The notes under the pieces are model-generated. The model had not been told where the DNA came from and searched no databases. It worked only from the letters and a program-made list of their open reading frames with translations. This document shows positions 1 through 7,072 of a stretch of 11,751 nucleotides of DNA, piece by piece. Source of the DNA: Gammaproteobacteria bacterium (lineage in GTDB: Bacteria; Pseudomonadota; Gammaproteobacteria; Granulosicoccales; Granulosicoccaceae); contig JAHQVR010000181.1 of the NCBI GenBank assembly GCA_019634245.1, forward strand, positions 1-11,751. The letters run 5' to 3'. The position numbers were made by a program, and so were the translations under genes. Numbering within the stretch: the stretch's first letter is position 1; each line of letters starts with the position of its first letter.

Positions 1-552
1 ACTATTTTTCTATAGCCTATGAAGTTATCCGAAATCAATCACATGAATGACCAATTAATTGCTTTTATACAGGTTTTAAACGCAACTATACGGTTCTTAA
101 ATTTAAATAAAACATGATATTTTATTACAACAAACTATATCTAGTTTGACGTGTTGTATAGGCATAGTATTTATTCTTTACTCAAGAATTAATAGCCGTT
201 AAGTTAACGCTTAAACGACTAATTCATATCATCGTTATAGAGCTATTTTAAACCGATCAATATGCACTCCAATCGTCTAATTGAAACAGCTGAATTGTCG
301 AATTAACGCGCGCTAAATAAACCAATTCCAAGGAAGTTAATGAGAACGCTTTCCAACACAATCTGAATATTTGAACACTGTTTTATAAACGATCCCAAAG
401 CGGAATGATTCTTACTTCACATAAATTGCACGTCATATTATCGACACTGCGCCGTTCGACGGCCAATCGCCATCGGCGCATCCTGCAATTGACAATCTGT
501 TGACGTTAATTATTCTTAGTAGGGAGTATCAGCATGATGCAGAGAAGTCTCA
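1..552. other. AT-rich non-coding stretch
   Basis: No coding region I can support. The sequence is visibly AT-rich and stop codons are frequent in all frames. The one structured element is a GC-rich patch near 440-485 (listed separately). An open frame at 500-796 on the plus strand runs over the 3' end of the TVP38 gene and has no recognisable protein character. The stretch lies downstream of the minus-strand TVP38 gene, so it may hold that gene's 3' untranslated region, but I see no classic hairpin followed by a T-run. Confidence 0.6.
448..480. repeat. GC-rich inverted repeat island
   Basis: TGCGCCG at 448-454 pairs perfectly with CGGCGCA at 474-480 around a 19-nt loop. A competing tight hairpin, GCCGT-TCG-ACGGC, lies at 451-463. 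This is the only GC-rich structure in the first 550 bases. It lies about 75-105 bases beyond the TVP38 stop codon in that gene's direction of transcription, but no T-run follows on the minus strand, so a standard intrinsic terminator is not supported. Confidence 0.4.
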
Positions 553-1212
553 TTATTCCTTTTGCCTAAGCGTGTGGCGCTGCATCAGCCACAATCCGAG
601 TAATACTGACACGGCCAGCATCACGAAACTTACAAACAACTGTGCGCCGGACCCCACCCTTACACCGCTTCCAATCAACGAAAACACGAGCATTTGTGGA
701 ATGTATCCGATCAATGAAAAAAATAAGAATACCTGTGCAGATATTTTGGATACGCCCGCAGATAAGTTTGTAAGTAAATTAGTCCCTAACGGTTGAAGAC
801 GTAACAATAGAATCTTATAGGCTGGGTCGTCGTGGATGATGTTATCCAACCACGATACTGCGTTAGGGTAACGCCGCAATACCCAGTTTCTAAGTAAACT
901 TCGTGACGCAAAAAATGTTATTGCACAACCACAGATAGCCGATACCAACCCCAGTAGTAAACCCGGCAACACGCCGTACGAAAAACCACCAACAAACGCA
1001 AGCAGTTGTCGGGGCAGCCCAACTGCCGTTGTTAATGCACCCACTATAAAAACTACCAATACCCCAAGCGCACCAAGCTCGTTAACAGTCTGTCCCCATT
1101 TGGTGGCTTCAGTCCATTCATCAGGAGGCACACTGACTAATAAGACAGCCAGCGCAAGCAACAGGAGTATCGCAAATATCCAAGCTGCTTTTTTGGTGTG
1201 AAATACTTTCAA
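553..1212 (-). CDS. TVP38/TMEM64 (SNARE-associated, DedA-like) membrane protein
   Basis: A 219-residue polytopic inner-membrane protein of the TVP38/TMEM64 superfamily. There is a first membrane segment at about residues 9-28. The family core follows: a Gly-Leu-Pro motif and an aromatic/glycine-rich re-entrant stretch (Phe-Val-Gly-Gly-Phe-Ser-Tyr-Gly) near 65-85, then a long membrane helix ending in Phe-Phe-Ala-Ser-Arg. Near 137-145 comes Leu-Arg-Leu-Gln-Pro, matching the family's conserved Arg-x-x-P segment, followed by two more hydrophobic segments. Relatives are implicated in lipid scrambling or membrane homeostasis; a specific substrate cannot be assigned. The start is TTG, since an in-frame stop lies seven codons upstream and no ATG fits; the ribosome binding site is weak. 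It stands alone, more than 370 bases from the nearest gene. Confidence 0.85.
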   Translation of the reverse strand: MKVFHTKKAAWIFAILLLLALAVLLVSVPPDEWTEATKWGQTVNELGALGVLVVFIVGALTTAVGLPRQLLAFVGGFSYGVLPGLLLGLVSAICGCAITFFASRSLLRNWVLRRYPNAVSWLDNIIHDDPAYKILLLRLQPLGTNLLTNLSAGVSKISAQVFLFFSLIGYIPQMLVFSLIGSGVRVGSGAQLFVSFVMLAVSVLLGLWLMQRHTLRQKE

Positions 1213-1592
1213 GAATTTATCTTTATCAAATTAAACCGAATCTAACCATTGAATTGATTTATCTATAAATACGCTAACATTATAAAAACTATTTTTAACA
1301 GTAGATTTATAGATCTGACGCAGGATGGTCTCAGCATTATCAACTCTTCAGTATTTAATACTTTCTCTAACTGTGTGTTCGAAAGTACATGAAAAATGAC
1401 GTAAATAGTTCGATCTACTAAATTACGTTCAATAGTCGAATCAGAATCGATTGGTCGGTTATCGAAAACCGAAGTGCTACCATAATTTTCACTTCTTCCT
1501 AGAAGTGGCACTATATTTTGTATCCAGTAAAAAAACCAGATAATTATTGAACAACGGGCCAAGACCAGTGCAAATGTATATTGGACTTGCAC
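1213..1592. other. intergenic region between GFA-family gene and TVP38 gene
   Basis: This is a 380-base AT-rich gap. It contains the 10-bp inverted repeat described at 1261-1314. A GTG-initiated open frame covers most of the minus strand starting one base after the GFA-family stop, but I do not accept it as a gene: no recognisable motif, no clear ribosome binding site, and composition like the surrounding non-coding DNA. The TVP38 promoter must lie here if that gene is transcribed alone. Confidence 0.5.
1261..1314. repeat. 10-bp inverted repeat upstream of TVP38 gene
   Basis: ATCTATAAAT (1261-1270) and ATTTATAGAT (1305-1314) are exact reverse complements separated by 34 bases. Inside lies a second AT-only hairpin, TAAAAA-CTA-TTTTTA at 1283-1297. 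The element sits about 50-100 bases upstream of the TVP38 start, a position suiting an operator or a cruciform-prone promoter region. It could also be chance in AT-rich sequence. Confidence 0.4.
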
Positions 1593-1593
1593 T
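1567..1593. repeat. inverted repeat at the 3' end of the GFA-family gene
   Basis: AGTGCAA (1567-1573) and TTGCACT (1587-1593) are perfect 7-bp arms around a 13-nt loop, touching the last base of the GFA-family stop codon. In the minus-strand transcript this folds directly after the stop. No T-run follows, so it would be an unusual terminator; transcript-end protection is an alternative. Confidence 0.35.
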
Positions 1594-2003
1594 TAGTCGC
1601 TAGCGGAGCTACCGGAATGCTTTGGTAAGTCATCCGATAAATGTAACCAAGCAAGCTTTTCCTGGTAGTGATAGTGTTCAGTCGGCCTAACGCTATCCGG
1701 GTCGGTAAGTGCAGCGGCGTAGAAATGCATCTCATCGGGAAACTTAGTCGACTCATACGCCATCGGGGTTCCACAGTTTGAGCAAAAGTACCGAGTGGCA
1801 TGAGAGGAACTTTTGTAAATACCAGGTTCGATACCAATCCAGTTCCATGACCCGTTGGGTACACCGAAAAAGGCTGTCACAGGCGATGCACAGTTAAGTC
1901 GACAACTGCGGCAATGGCAGAAACCCGCCCAGTTAATAGCCCCAGAGTAGGTCCATCGAGTTAAACCACATAAACACCTGCCTTCTGACATAGCAAACCC
2001 CAT
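1593..2003 (-). CDS. GFA-family zinc-binding protein (Gfa/CENP-V fold)
   Basis: A 136-residue protein with the layout of the glutathione-dependent formaldehyde-activating enzyme (GFA)/CENP-V family. It has Cys10-x-Cys12-Gly, then Cys29-His-Cys31-x-x-Cys34 and Cys74-x-x-Cys77-Gly-x-Pro. These are the seven cysteines of the two zinc sites, and the length is usual for the family. Family membership does not prove formaldehyde chemistry: most members of this size have no known substrate. The listed start is ATG at 2003, but ATG at 1991 (residue 5) is better placed behind a GGGG stretch and may be the true start. The gene lies about 190 bases downstream of the regulator gene on the same strand and may have its own promoter, near the tandem repeat at 2116-2157. 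Confidence 0.87.
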   Translation of the reverse strand: MGFAMSEGRCLCGLTRWTYSGAINWAGFCHCRSCRLNCASPVTAFFGVPNGSWNWIGIEPGIYKSSSHATRYFCSNCGTPMAYESTKFPDEMHFYAAALTDPDSVRPTEHYHYQEKLAWLHLSDDLPKHSGSSASD

Positions 2004-2115
2004 TTCCAGATGCGTGAACTACTGAAAGCGACAATTGATTTCTAACAGACATTTTACCCATGATTGAGCACGGAAAAGCGTAAGTGACTCTGCAGACACT
2101 CTGTAGATTAAAATA

Positions 2116-2157
2116 TTGGGAGTTGCTTGGGAGTTGACTTGGAATGAATTGGGAGGT
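2116..2157. repeat. short helically phased direct repeats upstream of the GFA-family gene
   Basis: TTGGGAGTTG at 2116 and again at 2127 is an exact 10-bp repeat. A degenerate copy (TTGGAATGAA) starts at 2139 and a partial one (TTGGGAGGT) at 2149. The starts are 11, 12 and 10 bases apart, close to one DNA helical turn each. The array sits 110-155 bases upstream of the GFA-family start and just past the end of the Crp/Fnr-type gene. Confidence 0.5.
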
Positions 2158-2195
2158 ACTTCCGCTTGAAGTAGAAATAAAGCCGGTTTGCCCGC

Positions 2196-2900
2196 CTACT
2201 CTGTCAAACACTCCGGATAGTGGACAACTATCTGTTTTCGCGAAATAGTTAGCACGCCTTTTTTCTGTAGATTATCGAGAGACTGGGTGACCCATTGCCG
2301 AGTTGCACCCACAATGGTGGCGATCTGCTCGTTAGTCATTGTACGCGTGATAACTGCACTGCCCTCGTGTTCGCTGCTGTGATGATCAACAAGAATTAGT
2401 AAAAGTTGTTGCAGCCTTTCAGATACTGATCGGGTGCCAAGCATTTGAATCAAAGCAGAATATGCCTTCCCTTTACCCTCAAGGCCTTCGATAATAGCGA
2501 TAGATATAGAAGGATATTCAAAGGCCAGTTGTCGTAACGTGTCACCATTTAAAAAAAGCAGCTTGCTATCTTCCATAGCGGATGCAGACCATAAATGCTT
2601 ACCCTTACCAAATACTTCCGGACCTCCTACAAAGTGTCCCATGCTCCAAAAAGCTAAGGTGATTTCTTTTCCGCTGGGCCCAGCATAGAAAGTGCGAATT
2701 CTGCCATCGTCAATGATCCAAATACCGTTGTGAGTATCTCCTTGATTAAATACACTCTCTCCTTGATTAACCTTTACGTTATTTCCGGCACTAACAAGCT
2801 CAGCACGTTCTGTTTCACCTACATTGGCTAAGAAGGACGATCCACAATTGAGTTCGAATAGGTTCTCAGACAGATAGATGGCGGTGGTATCGGTACTCAC
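2196..2900 (-). CDS. Crp/Fnr-family transcriptional regulator
   Basis: A 234-residue regulator. Residues about 25-140 form the cyclic-nucleotide-type sensor barrel, with glycines in the usual turns (Gln-Gly-Asp, Gly-Arg-Ile, Gly-Gly-Pro-Glu-Val-Phe). A dimerisation helix follows near 140-170, and a Crp-type helix-turn-helix at about 188-218 (Thr-Asn-Glu-Gln-Ile-Ala...Thr-Arg-Gln-Trp-Val-Thr). The Arg-Ser pair of E. coli CRP that contacts cAMP phosphate is replaced by His-Leu-Trp-Ser. There is also no N-terminal cysteine cluster as in FNR (only Cys19 and Cys231), so the ligand is unknown. The start is GTG, overlapping the cytochrome c stop as GTGA, so it is the translationally coupled last gene of the operon. 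It probably controls that operon. Confidence 0.9.
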   Translation of the reverse strand: MSTDTTAIYLSENLFELNCGSSFLANVGETERAELVSAGNNVKVNQGESVFNQGDTHNGIWIIDDGRIRTFYAGPSGKEITLAFWSMGHFVGGPEVFGKGKHLWSASAMEDSKLLFLNGDTLRQLAFEYPSISIAIIEGLEGKGKAYSALIQMLGTRSVSERLQQLLLILVDHHSSEHEGSAVITRTMTNEQIATIVGATRQWVTQSLDNLQKKGVLTISRKQIVVHYPECLTE

Positions 2901-3469
2901 TGAGAACGCGCCTGAGAAGCTAAATGCATGGCTACAGCCTCTATTTCAGAATCTGTCCAGCGCTTTAACAGAGATTCGATGTGATCCGGAGTCTCACCTA
3001 AACGATTCCCATCCCGGTAATCACGCATCTGTTTCGCTAGATAATCTTTGTGCTGCGCATGGAGCAATGGAACCATTTCGTCTTCTGCAAGATTCTCTAC
3101 GTGACATTGCGCACACCCAGCCTCATCAAAAAGCTTAGCTCCGTCTGAATTGTCTATCTCGACGGCCGCTGCAGGTTCTTGCGCTGAAAACCAAGCGACT
3201 ACCTGCTCTATCTCGGTGGCGCTAATTTCTGTGACAATATTTCTCATCTGGCCACCATCGTTAACTCTGTTGCCGTTGATGAACGCTTCTATCTGCGCTG
3301 TTAGATATAACGCATTTTGACCAGCTAAATTAGGGAATTTTGGATGTGCTGACACGCCAAACAGGCCATGACACAGGGCACATCGTTCGTATGGCTCTTC
3401 GCCTGAATCTATGGTGCCAGCTTGGGCCACAGTGACGGACATCAGGCACAAAAAGACATACCTTTTCAT
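2897..3469 (-). CDS. dihaem c4-like cytochrome c (periplasmic)
   Basis: A 190-residue exported protein with a signal peptide ending near Ala17. It has two cytochrome c domains of about 85 residues: Cys30-Ala-Leu-Cys33-His34 and Cys119-Ala-Gln-Cys122-His123. Both carry the c4-type segment Tyr-Leu...Gly-Asn-Arg. In the first domain the expected axial Met is present (Met75, after Gly-Gly-Gln). In the second, the aligned position appears to be His163 (Thr-Pro-Asp-His), so haem 2 may be bis-His or otherwise unusual. The role is inferred: carrying electrons between a periplasmic redox enzyme and a terminal oxidase. It starts three bases after the PCuAC stop codon and overlaps the regulator start by four bases. 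Confidence 0.9.
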   Translation of the reverse strand: MKRYVFLCLMSVTVAQAGTIDSGEEPYERCALCHGLFGVSAHPKFPNLAGQNALYLTAQIEAFINGNRVNDGGQMRNIVTEISATEIEQVVAWFSAQEPAAAVEIDNSDGAKLFDEAGCAQCHVENLAEDEMVPLLHAQHKDYLAKQMRDYRDGNRLGETPDHIESLLKRWTDSEIEAVAMHLASQARSQ

Positions 3470-3472
3470 CGT

Positions 3473-3892
3473 TTATTCAATGAATTTGACGGCGGCCATG
3501 ATTTCTATTTTTTCACCATCATCAAACGTAAGCACCAAGGGTATTTTGCCCTGCTTGGCAATAGGCTCTTTCGGCTTCATTAACATGACATGCATTCCAC
3601 CCGGCTCGAAACTTACTGTTTCACCTGCTTCGATCACCAACCGATGTATTCCCTTCATAGAGCTCTTACCCTCCTTCATCACGGTACGATGTAAATGGGC
3701 AAGATCAAAGTCACTAGATATAACCGACACCAATGTTCGCGGCTCAACACCGGTATTTGTAAGGGTTAGGTAGGCCGCATAAGCCATCGAGGCAGGGGGC
3801 ATTTTCGGCACATAGGCATTGTCGATTTTTATATCTGCCCAAGATGAAAAGGTAAGGAGCCACAGACATACTCCACACAATATTTTTTTCAA
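3473..3892 (-). CDS. PCuAC-type periplasmic copper chaperone
   Basis: A 139-residue protein with a signal peptide ending near Trp18-Ala19. It contains the complete copper(I) signature of the PCuAC (DUF461) family: His68, ten residues, Met79, 21 residues, His101-x-Met103. Family members hold Cu(I) in the periplasm and pass it to SCO proteins or to the CuA site of cytochrome oxidases. The start is TTG, supported by an upstream GGGAG, a Lys-Lys signal-peptide N-terminus and a TTGA overlap with the SCO stop codon. Its place directly after SCO agrees with a copper-delivery pair. No copper enzyme is encoded in the window, so the recipient is unknown. Confidence 0.93.
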   Translation of the reverse strand: MKKILCGVCLWLLTFSSWADIKIDNAYVPKMPPASMAYAAYLTLTNTGVEPRTLVSVISSDFDLAHLHRTVMKEGKSSMKGIHRLVIEAGETVSFEPGGMHVMLMKPKEPIAKQGKIPLVLTFDDGEKIEIMAAVKFIE

Positions 3893-4482
3893 CTTTCAGA
3901 CTCCCGACGATAAGTAATTTGTAGACGAGCTAGAAATTCCGCCGTTTTACCCGCATGAAAGGGTGGCTCCAATCGACCGATCATTTTTCCGTTCGGCGCT
4001 ATAACTGATACAAAAGCACTGTGTTGAACATCGTAGAAACCTGAGTCGTCCTTGGGCATAAGGCGGTAAAAACTGTCTGTGGCTTCCACAATCTGATCGA
4101 TTTGTTCTCGTTCCCCAGTCACACCCATAAAATCCGGGTGGAAGAAATTCGCATAGTCCGATACGGTATCTCTATCTCGATCCGGGTCTACTGATACGAA
4201 CACAACTTGAGGAACACTGTCTGGTCGTACTCGCAAAGAGGTTTCTGCAATAGCGCTTTCAAGGTTCCGCATAGTGAATGGACACACGTCCGGGCAGGAA
4301 TTAAAACCGAACATGATCAACGTCCATTTTTGCAGTAAATCCTGATGAGTAAATGTCGTACCGTGATGATCGCTTAACGTAAAACTCGGAATGTCCTTCG
4401 GTTCATCAAGTGTTGTACCTTGCACCTGGGCGAAAATCGTGTTGGAAAAAAGCAATAGTATTGCAGTAAGTAGATATCTCAT
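3889..4482 (-). CDS. SCO1/SenC-family copper/thiol protein
   Basis: A 197-residue thioredoxin-fold protein with an N-terminal signal sequence or anchor (residues about 1-18). The SCO signature is complete: Cys63-Pro-Asp-Val-Cys67-Pro for copper and thiol chemistry, and the distal copper ligand His154 in the Val-Gln-His-Ser-Ala segment. The Val-Asp-Pro-Asp-Arg-Asp motif at 98-103 is also typical. SCO proteins insert copper into, or reduce the cysteines of, CuA-type sites, and some act as redox sensors. The start overlaps the ABC ATPase stop as ATGA, and the gene overlaps PCuAC by TTGA. It is therefore made together with an ABC importer, which is not the usual cytochrome-oxidase setting. Confidence 0.93.
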   Translation of the reverse strand: MRYLLTAILLLFSNTIFAQVQGTTLDEPKDIPSFTLSDHHGTTFTHQDLLQKWTLIMFGFNSCPDVCPFTMRNLESAIAETSLRVRPDSVPQVVFVSVDPDRDRDTVSDYANFFHPDFMGVTGEREQIDQIVEATDSFYRLMPKDDSGFYDVQHSAFVSVIAPNGKMIGRLEPPFHAGKTAEFLARLQITYRRESES

Positions 4483-5324
4483 TGGTTTTGCATCTCAAAG
4501 GCTCGACGGCTTTCTTCGCGGATGATCTCCAGGCATTGTTGACGCTTATCAATGTAAACAGGTTCAGCGGCCATATTGATGTTTCGCGGACGCGGCAACT
4601 CAATTGTTAAATCCTTAACAATGCGCCCTGGCGCGGCACTCATAATTAGGACACGATCAGCGAGAAAGACGGCTTCATCGACATCGTGCGTCACAAATAC
4701 AACCGTGGTGCCGAACTTACGCCAGATGTCCATCAGATTTTCTTGCATAGTCAGACGTGTTTGTGCATCCAATGCACCGAAAGGCTCGTCCATTAATAAC
4801 ACTGAAGGGTAATTGGCCAAGGCTCGTGCTATGCCAACCCGTTGCTGCATGCCACCAGAGAGTTCAGATGGATAATGATTGGCAAACTTCATCAGCCCGA
4901 CCATACTCAAGAACGTATTTGTGGTCCGGCTAATCTCTGTGCGCCCCATTCCGGCCATGCGAGGTCCAAAGGACACATTTTCCGCAACCGTTTTCCAAGG
5001 TAACAAGGAGTACTGTTGAAAAACCATGCCCCTATCGGGTCCGGGTTTCTGCACCCTCTCGCCATCGACCAACACTTCACCCGTGGTGGGTTTGACATAT
5101 CCTGCAACTGCATTTAACAGGGTAGATTTGCCACACCCAGAGGGGCCCAGAATACAAACAAATTGGCCAATTTCAATGTTCAGCGATGTCTTATCGACCG
5201 CCTGATGTAGCTCTGCCCCTTCACCAAACGTGATAGAAACATCTACTAACTCAATGGCACCCTTGTCTTCAGAGCTATGGAGAGGGCCCTCAACAACCTC
5301 TGGATCTGCTGTTGCCTCAAGCAT
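4479..5324 (-). CDS. NitT/TauT-type ABC transporter ATP-binding protein
   Basis: A 281-residue ABC ATPase of the nitrate/sulfonate/taurine (NrtD/SsuB/TauB) group. Walker A is at residues 60-68 (Gly-Pro-Ser-Gly-Cys-Gly-Lys-Ser-Thr). The Q-loop is in Val-Phe-Gln-Gln-Tyr-Ser-Leu-Leu-Pro-Trp, which is characteristic of this group. The signature is Leu-Ser-Gly-Gly-Met-Gln-Gln-Arg, Walker B Leu-Leu-Met-Asp-Glu-Pro-Phe-Gly-Ala-Leu-Asp, and the H-loop Thr-His-Asp. The first ~22 residues are an acidic extension ahead of the domain. The start codon lies inside the preceding membrane-protein gene (8-base overlap) and the stop overlaps SCO by ATGA. It should energise the permease at 5991-7043; sequence alone does not give the substrate. 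Confidence 0.95.
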   Translation of the reverse strand: MLEATADPEVVEGPLHSSEDKGAIELVDVSITFGEGAELHQAVDKTSLNIEIGQFVCILGPSGCGKSTLLNAVAGYVKPTTGEVLVDGERVQKPGPDRGMVFQQYSLLPWKTVAENVSFGPRMAGMGRTEISRTTNTFLSMVGLMKFANHYPSELSGGMQQRVGIARALANYPSVLLMDEPFGALDAQTRLTMQENLMDIWRKFGTTVVFVTHDVDEAVFLADRVLIMSAAPGRIVKDLTIELPRPRNINMAAEPVYIDKRQQCLEIIREESRRAFEMQNQ

Positions 5325-5994
5325 GGCCTGACACCGGATCTATGTTTGTTTGTGCATTGGGCAATGCATGCGAAGTTCGCCACCCAATAAAAAATACCGA
5401 CAATAGTAAGAGCGAGAACCCACTCGTCGACAATAAAGGTCCCATCGACTCCAAAGCCAGCGAGGCGGACACACTCAAACCAAGCATCGCAAGCCCCACC
5501 ACCCAGCTAGGGGTAGCACAGCACACCACCCAACTCATGGTGGCATTAGTCATTGCAACCAAGAGTGATCCGCCCATCAGGGTGGCCTTTGCGCTGCGTC
5601 GGCTGATCGCACAGGTTCGCTCAGCAGCCATTAGTAGACACAAAGAAACCATCGCTCCCATCCCGGTCAATACCAATAGCCGGCTTGGAATTACATTTAA
5701 ACTCCAAATGGACAATCCAGTTCCATAGTCGTAGTTCATTTGACCAATCTCAATCAACCACTCCTCCCGAGCTATGCGCAGTATGTCTGACCAACTTGGC
5801 GTAGAAGCGATAATGCGAGCGATGTTTCCCAACCAGTCGTGGAAGTGGACATAATTTGGAAACGCCTGAAAGCGAACAATCAACGCTATAAGCATTATGA
5901 ATTGAAACATCACAGCCACTAACACACCGTGAAAAAGTAGCCGGCGCCAATGACGCTGAATTACAGAGCCGATATAAGTAGTGGTTAAGATCAT
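5317..5994 (-). CDS. unrecognised polytopic membrane protein with intramembrane Cys-Cys-x-x-Pro
   Basis: I do not recognise a named family. From ATG 5994 the protein has 225 residues and about five membrane segments (roughly 20-41, 103-124, 138-157, 160-181, 187-206), with a likely extracytoplasmic stretch between the first two. Cys158-Cys159-x-x-Pro162 lies in the hydrophobic core, followed by a Gly-rich helix and a terminal Trp-Arg. This resembles the Cys-Cys...Pro layout of small metal transporters such as MerT, though that is only a pattern match. I prefer the ATG at 5994 over the longer GTG start at 6018 because it makes an ATGA overlap with the permease stop, like other junctions here. 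Sitting between permease and ATPase and next to SCO/PCuAC, it may handle copper or be an extra importer subunit. Confidence 0.75.
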   Translation of the reverse strand: MILTTTYIGSVIQRHWRRLLFHGVLVAVMFQFIMLIALIVRFQAFPNYVHFHDWLGNIARIIASTPSWSDILRIAREEWLIEIGQMNYDYGTGLSIWSLNVIPSRLLVLTGMGAMVSLCLLMAAERTCAISRRSAKATLMGGSLLVAMTNATMSWVVCCATPSWVVGLAMLGLSVSASLALESMGPLLSTSGFSLLLLSVFFIGWRTSHALPNAQTNIDPVSGHA

Positions 5995-7043
5995 GTTGTT
6001 CGAGCCCTGTTCTGCCACTTAAGCATCGGGCGTGTGAGAAACTTAACTGCTGCTGTGGAGGCTGTGCCTAAGAATCCTATGACCAACATTCCAACGACAA
6101 TGTCTTGGTAATTGATAAGACTGTAGGCATCCCATGTGAAATACCCTATGCCGTACTGGCCGGATATGATTTCTCCAGCTAACAGTGAAAACCAGCTCAC
6201 TCCCATTCCAATGCTCAAGCCCGCTGCGATGGAAGGTAACGCTCCTGGAAGAACGACATGCCAAAAAATGCCAAAACGAGATGCTCCAAGAGATTGTGAC
6301 GCCTTGATAAGTACATCGGGTGTTTGCTCAACTCCATGAAGCGTATTCAATACGATTGGAAAAAGCGCTCCCAGGAAGGTGATGTAAATTATTGAGCTTT
6401 CTTCGGTAGGCCACATTAAAATAGCCAGTGGAATCCAGGCTACAGCAGGTATCGGCCGCACAACCTCTATGTAAGGCATCATAAAATGCCGTATCAATTT
6501 GGATCTTCCCATCATCACACCGACCAAAATCCCAATGATGACAGCTAGAGAATAGCTAATCAGTATCCGTCGCATTGAGACCCCTATATGGGTGTAAAAA
6601 ACCTCCGTTTGCAGATGCCCTAGAAAGGCTAAAAATACTTTACCGGGTGAGGGTACATTCTCAAAATTGATAAACCAGTTAAAATTTACTGCCGAAGCCC
6701 AATGCCAAATCAGCACTCCCACAGATAACGACAAAAGACCTGTACCCACGACTGGAAGAGTACCAACCAGATTTCGGAGTAATGCCATAAACGACACCGC
6801 TATGGGTGCCAGCTCCTCAGTTCGTACAATGGATTCTTTGGTTATTGCTTCACCTTCAGAGTGTTGAGCATCCAATCCAACTTGAGTGTTAACTCTGGAC
6901 AAAGGTTCTCGAGTGACTATGTCTTTGTCCTCATTCTTAAGAGTAGATACCTCAGAAGTAGCTCGGAAGCCAGTATCGGACGGCTTGCTGACCGGCGACC
7001 CTTCGATGGTATTGGCAGTTGCCACGGTGTAGTCGTTATCCAT
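5991..7043 (-). CDS. NitT/TauT-type ABC transporter permease with long N-terminal extension
   Basis: A 350-residue integral membrane protein of the SsuC/TauC/NrtB type. The transporter domain starts near residue 90 with several membrane segments. It carries the cytoplasmic coupling (EAA) loop, Ala-Ser-Gln-Ser-Leu-Gly-Ala-Ser...Val-Leu-Pro-Gly-Ala-Leu-Pro, near residues 255-280. Preceding it are Pro-x-Pro-Ala-Val-Ala-Trp-Ile-Pro-Leu-Ala, typical of the group. The first ~85 residues are hydrophilic and low in complexity, an extension absent from usual 250-280-residue relatives. No convincing ribosome binding site precedes the ATG at 7043, so a later start cannot be excluded. It pairs with the ATPase at 4479-5324 and the binding protein upstream. 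Confidence 0.93.
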   Translation of the reverse strand: MDNDYTVATANTIEGSPVSKPSDTGFRATSEVSTLKNEDKDIVTREPLSRVNTQVGLDAQHSEGEAITKESIVRTEELAPIAVSFMALLRNLVGTLPVVGTGLLSLSVGVLIWHWASAVNFNWFINFENVPSPGKVFLAFLGHLQTEVFYTHIGVSMRRILISYSLAVIIGILVGVMMGRSKLIRHFMMPYIEVVRPIPAVAWIPLAILMWPTEESSIIYITFLGALFPIVLNTLHGVEQTPDVLIKASQSLGASRFGIFWHVVLPGALPSIAAGLSIGMGVSWFSLLAGEIISGQYGIGYFTWDAYSLINYQDIVVGMLVIGFLGTASTAAVKFLTRPMLKWQNRARTT

Positions 7044-7072
7044 TGGTTTTTTGGTCCAGAGTGCGAAGAATC

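Noticed and set aside
1263..1592. GTG-initiated 109-residue open frame on the minus strand directly after the GFA-family gene
   Set aside because: It has two hydrophobic stretches, but no motif and no clear ribosome binding site, and its composition is like the surrounding non-coding DNA.
1933..2211. Minus-strand open frame across the regulator/GFA-family gap
   Set aside because: It overlaps the ends of two well-supported genes in another frame, and its residues around the TTGGGAGTTG repeats show no protein family features.
2196..2900. Regulator as a true FNR oxygen sensor
   Set aside because: Only Cys19 and Cys231 are present; the N-terminal cysteine cluster needed for a [4Fe-4S] centre is missing.
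5995..6018. Longer GTG start for the membrane protein
   Set aside because: It would give a 28-base overlap with the permease. The ATG at 5994 gives the ATGA overlap seen at other junctions in the operon.
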